DNA of 64,000 nucleotides, from NCBI GenBank assembly GCA_963585895.1, contig OY757904.1, forward strand, positions 84,652,336-84,716,335. Reading direction: 5' to 3'. This stretch comes from Sepioteuthis lessoniana (taxonomy: Eukaryota; Mollusca; Cephalopoda; Myopsida; Loliginidae). The notes below the pieces were generated by a model. That model saw only the letters and a program-made list of their open reading frames with translations. It was not told where the DNA came from and made no database searches. A program made the translations under genes and the position numbers. This document shows positions 35,458 to 47,079 of this stretch, piece after piece; within the stretch, counting starts at the first letter, position 1, and each line of letters begins with the position of its first letter.

Positions 35458-35815
35458 GTAACTACACAAGAATGCTGCAAGCAATATTGAACAAGTCCAG
35501 GAGGCAGCACCCAACAAAACAGCAGCTGTACGGCCACCTACCACCCATCACAAAAACTATCAAAGTTAGATGAACCAGACATGCAGAACACTGCTGGAGA
35601 AGTAGGGATGAACTCATTAGTGACATACTTTTGTGGACCCCATCACATGGATGAGCAAAGACAGGATGACCAGCTACAACCTATATACCATAGCTCTGTG
35701 CCGATACAGGATGTAGCCTTGAAGACCTACTGGGAGCGATGGATGATAGAGACAGGTGATGGTAGAGGGTTAGGAAGATTCATGCTGGCAGTGTGACATG
35801 ATGATGCTGATTCAT
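35458..35815 (+). pseudogene. RTE-like LINE, piece 4 of 4 (C-terminus)
   Basis: Continues the LINE after Gypsy 2: MLQAILNKSRRQHPTKQQLYGHLPP, then HCWRSRDELISDI, and the DTGCSLEDLLGAMDDRD-like end near 35715-35760. Several stops are present. It finishes in a gatgatg-type tail at about 35800-35815, typical of this family. Confidence 0.8.
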
Positions 35816-36149
35816 ATGAAGAATAAAGAAGTGTTATGTCAACATTTTCTAAACACATTTTAACATCTAAAATTACTCTAACAAAAATACTATAGCCGTA
35901 TTTAGGACAATGAAACTTAAAAGGTTTCATTTTTAAATCATGTTCTGAGTCTGTATGCCTGTACCTATAATATAAAAAAGAAATACAGTCCTCTCCACAA
36001 AATAGTTGTTTAACCTGGGAATAAAAGTAGAGTTTGAAAGTGTTCCTGCCATTTTCCGTCATTCATTCCTTTTCAGCTGGAACAACCAACAAAAGAATGG
36101 GGATAAGAAGAAAAAGTAAGTGACCAACTTCATAATCTTTTCCAACACA
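35816..36149. other. non-coding, nothing recognised
   Basis: AT-rich spacer between the RTE-like LINE tail and the 0.4-kb repeat array. No domain-like open frame. Confidence 0.5.
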
Positions 36150-38060
36150 CACTGTATAGATACTGGCAAATTAATTGGCCTAATTTGTATGAGTGTAAGA
36201 AAGAGCCTATATGTCCCTATGTCTCTCACTGAGAATAACTGGAAAACTCAACAAGCCACTGTGCTCGGTGCAGAGGGCTTTTCAGTGGACTGTCTGCCAT
36301 CCGTGCCTGACGGTCAATACTCCATAGCAGATTTGAGGCTTCAGCTGGACCACCTTCAGGTGGGCTAGCTGCATCACTGACACCTTTGTCCTCCTTGTAT
36401 AGCACTGAACCTTGCTATCCAGTTTAAGCTATAATCAGGTATACATGCCTGGACTCAGATTTGGGTCCATGTCCAGCTAGGCTCATCAGGCCCACATTGC
36501 ACTAAGTGGGTCAATGACCAGCATAGTCCAGCAGGGCTCGAGCCTTGGCTCATGCCCGAACTTCCTCTCCCCTATTACTATAATCGACCTTCAGGTCATT
36601 GACTTTGTGTCAAATTCTGTCTGGTGGAAGGTAGAGACAAATATCAGCTCCACCAGCCACTGCTTTGTGCAAAGGCTTTTCAGTGGACTGTCTGGCATCT
36701 GTGTTGGATGGTCAAAGCTCCATGGAAGACTTCAGCCTAAAAAGCTGCCGTCTTTGACTGGGCCACCTTCGGGTGGGCTAGCTGCCTCATTGACACCTTT
36801 GTCACCCTTGTATAGCACTAGACCCCGCTGTCCAGTTTAAGTTAAAATCTGGCATACGTGCCTGGACTCAGATTTGGGTCCGTGTTCAGCTAGGCTCATC
36901 AGGCCCACATTGCACTTAAGTGGGCTGATGACCAGTATAGTCCAGCAGGGCTCGAGCCTCAGTTCGTGCCCGATCTTCCCCTCCTCTAGATCCCCACTAT
37001 AATCAACCGTTGGGTCAACGACATTGTGTCAAGTCCTGTCTGGTGGGAGGCAGAGACAAATATCGGCTTTTCAGCAACTGCCTGGCATCTGTACTGAACG
37101 GTCAATATTCAGTGGCAGACTTGAGACAAAAAGACCCCCGGCTTTTTTTGCACTAAGTAGGCCGATGACCAGCAAAGACAAGCAAGCAGTCGAGCCTCGG
37201 CTCAGGTCCAACCTTCCTCGACCTTCTTTTATCCTTAACTTGGAGCGTTCTTGCTGAAGCTTTCATGTTTGGCAGACTTGAGGCTGAAAAGTCACTGGCT
37301 TCAGCTGAGCCACCTTCAGGTGAGTGAGCAGCAGCATTGACACCTTTGTCACTTTTGTATAGTACTGGACCTCGCTGTTCAGTTTAAGCTATTATTAGGC
37401 ATTTGTACCTGGACCATGTTTGGCTTATCAGGCCCATACTGTGGGCTGATGACCAGTAAAATTAAGCAGGGCTTGAGCAGAGGCCCATTTCAGACCTTCC
37501 CCTCCCTTAATCCTCACTTTAATCTGACATTTGGATCATTGACCTTGTGTCAAGTTCTGTCTGGTGGGAGGCAGAGACAATTATGGAAGCTTGATCAGCC
37601 ACTGTGCTTTGTGCTGAGGTTTTTCAGTCTGGAATCCGTGCCAGACGGTAAATGCTCAAGGCAGACTTAAAGCCGAAAGGCCCCTGGTTTCGGCTGGGCC
37701 ACCTTCATTGGCTCACGTTGCATTAAGTGAGCCAATGACCAGCATAGACCAGCAGGGCTTGTGCCTCGGCTCGGGTCCAACCTTCTTCCCTAACCCCCAC
37801 TATAATCGACCTTCGAGTCATGGTCAATTTGTCTCTGCCTCCCACCAGACAGGACTTGACACGTTGCACTAAGTGAGCCGATGACCCACTATAATTGACC
37901 TTCGAGTCATGGTCAATGACTCGAAGGTCGATTATAGTGGGGGTTAGGGAAGAAGGTCGGACCCGAGCCGAGGCACAAGCCCTGCTGGTCTATGCTGGTC
38001 ATCGGCTCACTTAGTGCAACGTGTCAAGTCCTGTCTGGGAGGCAGAGACAAATATAAACT
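36150..38060. repeat. array of a roughly 0.4-kb repeat family
   Basis: Diverged, partly deleted copies of one unit follow each other. Diagnostic words recur: ccactgtgctttgtgc (near 36256, 36656, 37598), gacacctttgtcac (36387, 36790, 37338), and gaccagcatagtccagcagg plus gtctggtgggaggcagagac (several). The first two units are about 397 bp apart. The same family reappears at 58391-59660. It has no coding content, and I do not recognise the family. Confidence 0.8.
37714..38055. repeat. large fold-back within the repeat array
   Basis: The segment 37916-38055 is an inverted copy of array sequence at 37714-37826 and again of 37829-37909. The centre is a tight palindrome around 37885-37940, where cgaccttcgagtcat meets atgactcgaaggtcg. 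Arms of more than 100 bp are nearly perfect. The RNA from either strand would fold into a long duplex. Confidence 0.88.
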
Positions 38061-38160
38061 TGATTAGTAACGAGTACGCATTAGGTCTGATACCCACCAT
38101 TCTAAGGTTTTGTTTGTAATCTTAGTTACAAGGTTCGATCCCTATGCCACCTAGATGCTA
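38061..38160 (+). other. tRNA-like segment with pol III box B motif
   Basis: Contains aaggttcgatccctatgcc (about 38130-38148), a good match to the tRNA B box/T-arm, preceded about 60 bp upstream by an A-box-like tgattagtaacgag. It may be a decayed tRNA-derived SINE head or part of the LINE D leader. A full cloverleaf is not apparent. Confidence 0.3.
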
Positions 38161-38313
38161 GCCTGACAATTTTTTCTTTCTCTTTTTCATTCTCTCTCAC
38201 AGTTCCTCCACAGCATTTCATTATTTCAGACCACCTTTCATTATCACCAACAGCAACCACAGCCTTATTCTTCATTCTGCCAACGTCTCTCCTCCTAGTT
38301 GCCTCAAGCAACT

Positions 38314-40308
38314 ATGGAGGAAGATATCGCCAACAATTTACCTATGGACCTATTTGATAATGACCTGTAAGCCCCCTCGAAAGTTCCCTCAAAGAAGCTG
38401 GAAGAACAGGTAGCAAAGCCATTGACATCATCAGAATGGCCCTCACTACAGGTTACACATCTCACCACAGAAACCTCAATCCCTGCCAGCTCCATCCCAC
38501 CGGGTCAAAAAACACCAGTCAGCCCAACAACGCCAGTTTCCTGGGCAATAAAGAAAAAATTGCCAGAAAAGCACGAGAAGGACAGAATGTGCAAATATGT
38601 CCCCTACTTCAATGACATTACCATCTTGTCAATACCAGAGCTCGGGGCAGAAGTCAAACCAAAAACCCTGTCCTTCATAATGATGAAGAACCTGGAGGTT
38701 GGCAGGACTTAAAAAAGGAAACTTTTGGAGAGCTCCTTAGGACAGTGGAGATCCCATGCCAGTACTACTGCCGGATAAGCTTCGCCACTTGGGATGTCCT
38801 GCTGCCCTTGGAGGAGCTGCCGGTGAAGTTGGCCAGGAGTAATGTCTCAACAAAATACTTCCAGTTTCAACCGCAATACAGAGGACAAAGGCGGATAAGA
38901 ATCACAGTTCAACTCAATGAGGATGTTCTCACTGCCTACCTTAGTTTGTATGGCAGCAATGAGGAAGTAACGCCAGTGAGAGCAGTGGATGGGACAGCAC
39001 ATGAAGACTATATCCTCAATGTATGCCTGAACAGAGAGAGCTTTCAAGCCATCCCTCACATCATCATTTACAAACACCTGCAGATGATGGTGGTCAGGGA
39101 GGGCAGGTGGCCACTCTGCTGGTCCTGCAAGCAGCTAGGCCACCTGGCCAAATTCTGCCCACAGAAGACACCCACCAATAATAGCAACAACAACAATGAC
39201 AACTACAAGGAAAAAACTACCAGCCCAACCACCAAACCTGCCCTGGAACCTGGGGACCATCAAAATAACCCGGGAGAAAGATGGACCTAGGTCACCAGGA
39301 AAAAGAAACATCCTGTAAAACAACAGCAACCGAAGCAACATCAGTAACAACAACAGAAGCAGCTACCGGGACAACAACAGCAGTAAAAATATCAACAATA
39401 ACAAGCAAATACCCTCCATCACCCCCTAAAAAGCATAATAAAAATTAGCAAAAAAGAAAAACACGGAGGGAGAACAGCCTGAGGAGATGTAGACTTCAAT
39501 AAATCTCAAAAGTCGAAGAAACCTAAGCAAAAAAACTTTGTACCCAGCCTAATCCCCCTACAGAAAAAGAAATTCAACCCCAGCCACCCCCACCCCAAAA
39601 AGTCACACCACAATAGCCCCCAGCACAATCCCCACCTCAACAACCCCCATCAGAAAATTCCCTGCCAAAACAACCCCCAACAATCCCCTCTTCAACAAGT
39701 CCCGCTGAAACAATCCCCTCATCATGAAATTCCCTTCTCCCAAATCTCCCCTCTCTTTCACCTCCCAGGCTGTTCCCCCGATCCAGATCTTCAAAAAGAC
39801 TCTTACCAGAACATTCTCACCCCCAAACCTCCCCAAATCACCAAAGGTCTAAATCAGCCTCTACAGAAAAAAGCTCTCAAGAACTTTTAGGGGTGGCTTT
39901 GTGCTCTGCAGAGACTGAGGAACTCCCAACGGATTTTCAGTTCCGCAGAGCCCTTAAGCCTTGGATTTCAAAAACATTAATAACAAAAATATTTCCTATC
40001 CGTATTTGTTCAGAGGTGTACCCATGGTGACCACCTTTGTTTGCTCAACTGGGAGCTGCACAAAATGTGGGTGGCGACTCATGGATAAGGCCAGTCGAGC
40101 AACCATAAGATTAGTGGAAATGGAGTACCTCTTAATAAAAAAAGCTATGTCTTTCTATTCTGGGCGGGTTTTTATAATTGAAATACCCTCTGGATGTCGG
40201 AGATGTGTCCAGAGATGGCCAAGTCACCACTGAGTTCGGCACCAGCTCCCTGAGACATGCCGTCAGCATCCCCCGAGGATTTCCGAGCTGTAGTCAACAG
40301 TGAGTAAG
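38314..40308 (+). pseudogene. LINE D ORF1: CCHC protein, degenerate
   Basis: A start at 38314 (MEEDIANNLPMDLF) is followed at once by a stop. The conserved region continues in other frames: SIPELGAEVKP near 38630, PCQYYCRISFATWDVLLP (38753 on), an RRM-like stretch, and the knuckle CWSCKQLGHLAKFC (about 39118-39160). A Pro/Gln/Asn-rich tail with stops follows. The C-terminal domain around 40015-40300 (VPMVTTFVCSTG, ECPSGC-like end) is frameshifted. Same order as in copy C. Confidence 0.75.
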
Positions 40309-40321
40309 GTAAGTGGGTTTG

Positions 40322-41016
40322 ATGACACTAAACCTTGCCACTTTGAATGCCAGAGAACTGATGGGTCCAAGCAAATGTGGGCGCTTGCTTGGTGAATTCA
40401 TGAACCTCAGTGTGAATGTTGGAAACTCACTTCACTTGCACTGTGGACTGTCGGATACTGGAGGATGACTATGTCGTCTTTTCAGCATACAGAAGCTGTA
40501 ACTGCGTTAGGGGTCTCTCTGCTAATTGGACCTTAATGCTGATGTAAATATTGTTCTTGCTAATGATGACGGGGGCTGGCTGGTTGTGGCCGATGTTTCC
40601 ATTAAAAGTTTTGAGTTCCGGGGGGTCGCAGTTTATGCGTCCAATATCGCTGCAGAAAGGGTTTCCTTTTATCGGCAGTTTACTCGGTGTCCTGACCTTC
40701 CAGTTCAGGTTTTTCGCAACTATTTAGCCGACTTCCTCTGCCTTCGGGAGATGGAACCGGTTAGCTGCGAGTGTATGGTTACTGAATGCGAAGTCCGTGA
40801 TACATTGAAGCAGGTCGGCTTCAACAAACCATCAGGACTAGATGATTTATCCTACAAAGTGTTCTTGAGGCTGCCACACAAATTTGTGCCTATTCTGACG
40901 GATATGTTCAACCATTGGTTTGCCCAGGGAGCCAATCCCTGGTAGCATCACTAAGGGCGTGATCACTCTGCTGAAGAAAAGTGACAGTGGGAGGACTGAG
41001 ATGATTACAGGCCCAT
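40322..41016 (+). pseudogene. LINE D ORF2, 5' part with internal deletion
   Basis: Starts LNLATLNARELMG, the endonuclease N-terminus. Stops and frame changes follow. After AAERVSFYRQF it jumps directly to CPDLPVQVFRNYLADF of the pre-RT linker, so roughly 1 kb present in copy C (endonuclease C-terminus and linker) is deleted. It continues to FNKPSGLDDLSYKVFLRL and is cut at 41016 by the 8.35-kb insertion. Confidence 0.8.
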
Positions 41017-41264
41017 TGTAACAGAGCAGATTGGGGCTGTGGTGTCTCGCCTACTATTCAGAGAGGATTTTAAAAGATTGGGGCAGTACGCTGACAAATC
41101 GAGAAGGAATGTTCTTATCATTCTAAATGAATGGAGGATGGGAAAAGCGGAATGTTTTTCTAAAAAGCCAGAGATGTTTTATTTTTATAAAACAATGAAC
41201 AATGAGCAGTGTGGATTTTAGAAGTATAAAATCAGTACATTTGTACCATAGCCAGATACGGATA

Positions 41265-41781
41265 TGTGAAACGTACATAGAATGTTCATAACATATATAC
41301 ATAGAATATAGGAATCCCGAAACATGAAAACACTTACGACTTCTTAGTTCAGGTACGAAACTTTTTTATTACCTTTGAGTTAAAAGGTTTTTCGACATAA
41401 GGAGAGAGGCACAATCTTTCTCTGCTGGCTTTTCCATCTGCCCCCCCCCCAATATGTGTGGCACTCGCCACAAGGCCACTGACCCAGCTTTGGCGAGCAA
41501 GAGAAAGTCACCCTTCTTCTTCGGATGGCAAGACTCAACTCAACTTACTGACTTTCTTAGAAATCCTCCGCGTGCGCTTCTGGTGCATGACGTCATTCAT
41601 ATCCCCAAGTCACAATTTTTTATCTGGGATTTTTATTTTGACATCTGTGAATGACACATCCTCCCCATGCGCGCGTTAACACCTGCGCTCAAGTTTGCAC
41701 CTAACTAACCCATGTGCTGAGCCGAAAGGTTCTCAGCCTAACTAAACCCAAAGGCAAAAATCCCTCGGCGATTATATTACA
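41265..41781 (+). repeat. 0.5-kb direct repeat, left copy (LTR-like)
   Basis: Runs from tgtgaaacgtacat to ttatattaca and matches 44422-44950 with indels. It contains a C-rich run at 41442-41452 and shared words such as ggtgcatgacgtcattca, which holds a CRE-like tgacgtca. The TG...CA ends suggest an LTR, though some similarity continues a little to the left and no target duplication was found. Confidence 0.7.
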
Positions 41782-43156
41782 TGCTTTTCCCTCTACAAAA
41801 TAAAATTATTTGTTATCAATGTTGACAAATTATTTCCTTAAACTAATGTATCGCTTTTCCCCATGTCAAACTGATCAACAAAATTTTCAGCAATACAATT
41901 TTAACAAAACAATACAACAAAAAACATACATCAGTTCCAAACTCAAAAGTCATTGAAAATAAGTGTTCGTATTGTCCTTCATTTTCTTTCTTTTTTCATT
42001 TTTTTTTCTTTTTTCAACCACATTTTCTGGTTCTTCTTTCTCTTTAAATTTTTGTTTTTTATCAAATTTTTTCAGCTGTCACTGGTTTGGCATGTATATT
42101 TTTTTTCAGTCTTTAAGTTGTTTTTTTACTTTCTTTCTCTATCCGGTCAATTGCTCATTCTCTGTCTTTTACTCCTATCAATAGCTTATGAGTACCCTTC
42201 TTTCTTATCTTCTTTCTTTTTTTTTTGCCTTAAATATCCTGGGTGTTCTTTCCTAAACCACCCAAACTTTTATTAGTTCAGCCAACAAAATTTCCCCCTC
42301 AAAACACTTCAAAATCGAGTCCATGAATTCTCTGAACACATCCAATGAGATCACCAAAACCCTGCACATATCTTAATTATCTCCAAACCCCTGTTTTCGA
42401 ATATCTTCCCCAATAAAAACCTCAAAGCCCCACTCCAGGGGGGAACTCACAAAATATCCGTCAAAAAAAATATGTCTCTTAGTTGCTCTGGCCCAATGGC
42501 GAGATTAATCGAGACAATTCAAGTCAACTGGATAACGAAAAGTCCGAAGCATTCAGCTGCGCCTCCGAATAGTCGGTATCGACAAACTTAAACAAAAACC
42601 CAGCCTGATTCCACTAGCACCCAAAATATCGATTCTCCCAACACAAATATCGAAACCTGTCCCAAACGTCTTAACTACAGATATGCAAAATTCTCTGACA
42701 ATCCCATCGATGAGTGAAACTCCAAGCTCTCGGATCGAAATTCTAATCTCCAATTATTACCCACTAAGACATCATTGACAAGTTACTATAAAATTTTATT
42801 CATAAAAACCTCGCCTACTATAAAATTCATTCATAAAAATTCAAAACTCAAAAGTTTACTTTATGGCTGTCAATCATTTCCACCATGATATATCTGTCCT
42901 CTAGTCATCTTTCTTTCCCTTCTTTTCACTGCCTGCATAATTCCCTCTTACTCTTTCTTTTTTTCCCTCACTACGATACAAAATCACATATTGCAGTAAT
43001 CGCCGTTTCTCTATGCTATCAACGATTTTTTTTTTTAAATTATTTCCAATTCTATCTTTTACAATTATTTAAATTCTATTCACAAATTAATCTATGACAA
43101 AGAAAATACAATGAGCAAATACCTTCTTTTTTATTTTTATTTTCTTTTCATGCCTT
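41782..43156. other. AT-rich, pyrimidine-rich non-coding stretch
   Basis: Between the left direct repeat and the solo LTR. 41960-42240 is a long T/C-rich tract whose poly-Phe/Ser frames are compositional. No protease, RT or integrase motif is seen, so if the flanking repeats are LTRs the body is non-coding. Confidence 0.5.
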
Positions 43157-44149
43157 TGTCACGTGGTGTCCCACTAAGAAGATAGAAATAAGATTACTAC
43201 TATTCCCCGTGCGTGAATTAACAGTAGCAAGCCCTCAAAGTAAAGAATGTGGGTCAGAGTGGAGACCAACAGATGTTGGTACTCTGTGACCTCACTCGGG
43301 TCGCCTGACACGGGAAGGAAGAAGGTAGAAGCCAAATGATTGGCTGGGACCCTAAAACGGAAGTGGCACCTTCTTCCCGTCAGCGAAAAAAGGAAAAGAG
43401 AAAGTTAGTTGTTGGACAGGGTTTGTGGCGGACGGAACTAAAGCCAAGAACTCCGGGTAAAAGAAGAAAGATTCTCCACAGGAATCCATCGAAATAAGAT
43501 AAGTAAACTTTGGGACCGTTTCTCCTTATACCCAATTTTATATACCCTCTCTCTCTCTCTCAATTTGAAGAAAGACTGAAAACGAAAGAAAAGAAAAGAA
43601 GAAAGACATTTATGTTCATGGACTATTCATTTATGATATATTTGACACGTTGAAGGTCTATATCTATATGTAGTAAAAGATTGATATATTTTAATGCTCC
43701 CACGTGCTCAAAGTTGTTATTTGCAGCGTCTGCTACGAATTTGTTATTTCATGTTTCTTTTTTCAGCTTCTATTCGCCTTATGATATGCTCGCTTAAAAT
43801 TGTCCTATAAATTCCTTTAAAATATCACACAGGAAACTGGAATTGCCGACTACTACAATATAATATTATTACGTCTAAACCTAGAGGTCCATATCTTCCA
43901 TTGTTCTAGGGGAGGAAGACTAGCGGCCTTGGTGGGTGTGTGTATAGTGTGAAATTCAGAACCCCTTGCCAGCAGCGGTCAGTCTGGCCATAAATTAATC
44001 CCCCACATAATATACCAGTTCCTATATGCCCGAGGAAAAACTCTGAACAAGGACTTATTCTACAAGGGATCAAGTGCCAGTCTGCCCCGTCTTCACACGT
44101 GCGAAAATAAAGTCCCGTTCTGGGATAAAAGTAAATTTTTCGTGTCCCA
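43157..44149 (+). mobile_element. solo LTR, diverged member of the 1079-bp LTR family
   Basis: A 993-bp block starting tgtcacgtgg and ending cgtgtccca. It follows the LTRs at 51523 and 55576 along its whole length but with many substitutions and small deletions. It is flanked by cctt on both sides (43153-43156 and 44150-44153). It is clearly older than the identical pair further on. Confidence 0.85.
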
Positions 44150-44421
44150 CCTTTTTATCTTGACTTTGCTGGTTGCAATCTTTTTTTTTATTTGCCGCTC
44201 GCCTTCTTTTTCTTTTTCTTTTCTTCATGCCTTTTTTTTTTTCTTCTCCTGGAGTTGAGCTGTTTTTCTTCTTTTTTCTTTTCTTTTTCTGTTTGGGGCG
44301 CGGCATTTTGTTTTTCTTGTTTTTGGCTTCTTTTTCTTTTCTTTTTTCTGGGGGCCTTGTGTTTTCTCTCACTCTCTCCTTCCATCGCCTGAACAAGCCA
44401 TTCGAAATAGATACCCAGATT

Positions 44422-44950
44422 TGTGAAATGGACATAATGTCCATAAAATGTTCATAAACATATTTAACATATACATAGAACATAGGAATCCCGAAACACT
44501 TACGACTTCTTAGTTCAGGCACGAAACTTTTTATTACTTTTGAGTTTAAAGGTTCTTCGACATAAGGAGAGAGATACACATTCTTTCTATTCTGGCTTTT
44601 CCATCTGCCCCCCATCAAGTGTGGCACCCACCACAAGCCCATGGCGAGCTAGCGAAAGTCACCCTTCTTCTTCGGACGGCAAGACTCAACTCAACTGACT
44701 TTCTTCAAAATCCCCAAAATCCTCCGCGCGCGCTTCTGGTGCATGACGTCATTCACATCCCCAAGTCACAATTTTTTATCTGGGATTTTTATTTTGACAT
44801 CTGTGAACAACACATCCTCCCCACATGTGCATTAACACCTGCGCTCAAGTTTGCACCTAACTAACCCATGTGCTGAGCCGAAAGGTTCTCAGCCTAACTA
44901 AACCCAAAGGTAAGATATATAAAATTAAATCCCTCAGCCATTATATTACA
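44422..44950 (+). repeat. 0.5-kb direct repeat, right copy (LTR-like)
   Basis: Partner of 41265-41781. Preceded by a T/C-rich tract (44150-44380), not by a purine tract, which argues against this being a plus-strand 3' LTR. Confidence 0.7.
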
Positions 44951-45657
44951 CATTTTTTAAAGAGTAATGCAATATATTTTCACAATGAGAAGGAAGCGAG
45001 AAAAATTGGTCAGCAGAAAATAAATGCAAAAACGTATGAAATTGATTTTTCTAACCGGAGAAAGAGAGGGAAAGAGGAAAGCTTGAAGTCGGAGAAATCA
45101 CTAGTCAAAACAATGGTGAATAGGAAGTGAGGTCTATAGGGTTAGTCTGAAGCAAGCTGATGGTCATGGAAAAAAATCAAACGTTGAGAAATGGAAAATT
45201 TTGATTTAATTTTAGAAGTAAGTAAACTTATGATGGATGAATCACATGAGTAGAAAAGGGCTGCTCCTGTAGAGAGAAGGATAGAAAGAAATGTAATGAG
45301 AGGGAAGGGGTGCAAAACCCTATTGTCACCGTCGGAACAGAAGTTGTATGGAGGCAACCAACCCCCCACCCCTCTGGTAGCAGGCACAAAGATTCACTGT
45401 TGGAGTAGCAGAGAGCAACTGTGAATGAAGTTAGTTCGTTGAAGATCTATTAAAGCCTGTTAATGAAATATGCCAACTTGAAAACAGAAGAAACAATTAT
45501 ATAAACTGGATTTTTGCCGAAAAGTTAGCAGTCTGGCGAGAGACCGTGGCGGAGTTGACCCAAAGCAAGAAAGAGCTCTTGTAGAAAGGGCCTTGCACCA
45601 GACTCGGAGATTATCAGATCTTCTCACATCCCTGTTGTTTCATGTGAAAGAGAAATG
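44951..45657. other. non-coding, nothing recognised
   Basis: About 700 bp between the right direct repeat and Gypsy 3, with a purine-rich part at 45050-45130. Short frames do not resemble known domains. Confidence 0.5.
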
Positions 45658-45951
45658 TGCTCGTGTGTGCCTAGCATGCAAAAACAAAAATGGCCGATCT
45701 AACGTGTTTTAAGAACTCACAATCTCATGAGACTGACAAGACATGTGCAAAGGTCTAAGCCTATAAAAAGACAGCCGCAGTGTTCAAAGTGAACTCAAGT
45801 ATTGCGGTTGGCGAGAGACGATATATCCAGCTGATTGGAAGAGACAATTCAGGAGACATTTCTAAGCTGGAAACATTTGTGCTGGACGGAGATACGTGAA
45901 AAGTGTCCTGGATCAAGCTTTCTGACTGTTAAATGACCCCTGATTATTACA
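45658..45951 (+). repeat. 5' LTR of Gypsy 3
   Basis: 294 bp from tgctcgtgtgtg to gattattaca. A TATA-like cctataaaaagacag lies at about 45760-45774, so the transcription start would be near 45795. Confidence 0.85.
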
Positions 45952-45966
45952 AGCTATTTCGGCATA

Positions 45967-46602
45967 ATGACTGAGGGAAAATTTGACCTCAAACTAATCC
46001 CTGAGTTCGACAATTCTGCATCCGGATCATCGGTGGTCGAATGGATGGAAAAGGCTGAGCTGGTCTGTAAGATGTACCAGGTGAAACATATGGAACTTAT
46101 AATCCCCTTAAGGCTAATGAGTGGTGCTTTTACTGTTTTCCAGCAGCTCAATTCGTCAAGCGATGGCTCCACCATGGGGAGTTGGTTGATGTTTACCTGG
46201 CAGAGTTGCGGAGGCTTTCAGTGTTGTTCGGGGGAATAAGTGACCAAGGCCAGGCATGCACGTTTGTGCGGGGGTTGCCAAACCGAGTGAAAAGCTCAAC
46301 CCGCATGGATGGACTATCGATCGACCAGCTATTGGCTTGAGTATGAGCTAGCATGAAAGATAATACAATTTAGGCGGGGTTGGCTGTTGCAGCCGTTCAA
46401 GCAACACGGGATCAGACTAAGTCGCCTGACAGTGGGTACTTGTATGATTTCATAACATGTCATCGCTGCAACGTTCCAATCACTTTGCGAAAGATTGTAA
46501 AAGACCGGGCACTGGAAAGTGGACACCCCGGATATATTGCTACAAGTGTAAAGTGTTAGGTCATATGTCCTGCAACTGCCCGGTAAACGAGCTAGAGGAA
46601 TA
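45967..46602 (+). pseudogene. Gypsy 3 gag remnant with two zinc knuckles
   Basis: Starts at ATG 45967, 15 bp after the LTR (MTEGKFDLKLIPEFDNSASG), and reads a short capsid-type region with frame changes after about 46200. Two C-x2-C-x4-H-x4-C knuckles follow at about 46457-46500 (CHRCNVPNHFAKDC) and 46530-46575 (CYKCKVLGHMSCNC). Truncated relative to typical gag. Confidence 0.75.
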
Positions 46603-46635
46603 GGCATTAGCTCCAGTCTGCTTCCCGAACCCCAT

Positions 46636-46926
46636 GTGAATGAGGCGCTACCTGCAGTCACCGTGCGTATTAATGGATTTCGAAGATTGGCATTACTAGA
46701 CACGGGCTGTTCATGGTCACTTGTAACTATAGCGCTTTGTCATTCTTGGGAGAAAAAGAAGGTGGACATATTCACTGTTGTTGAAGGAGCCTTAAGGTGC
46801 TATGGTGTTGGGCATGTTCAGCTTGACAGAAGCAGTGGGTGTCTTATCGATGTTGAGGTTCTAGTCGCAGACAGAAAGTTGTTGGGTTTGACCTGCTGCT
46901 TGGTTTTTATATCATCAAGAAGTTAG
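46636..46926 (+). pseudogene. Gypsy 3 aspartic protease
   Basis: An open 96-codon stretch with the active-site motif LALLDTGCSWSLV (D-T-G intact) and hydrophobic flap-side sequence after it. The frame stops at 46926 and the sequence continues in another frame (VYMTRDGTVSFPQL), so the polyprotein is broken. Confidence 0.75.
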
Positions 46927-47079
46927 GAGGAGTATACATGACCAGGGATGGGACGGTGAGTTTTCCACAACTTGATGGACCTGGATATGTGGCCATTACT
47001 ATCGACAAACCGGAATTCTATGCAGAATTTGGCCAGAAAAAAAAGATCTGGGTCGTGTCATGGAAATGATCTGAGAACC

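Noticed and set aside
41953-42276. Poly-Phe/Ser frames suggesting membrane proteins
   Set aside because: They follow from a T/C-rich tract; similar frames at 44173-44457 have the same cause.
42553-42753. 66-codon minus-strand frame as a small gene
   Set aside because: No recognisable domain, no signal sequence and no conserved neighbour; it lies in the non-coding body between direct repeats.
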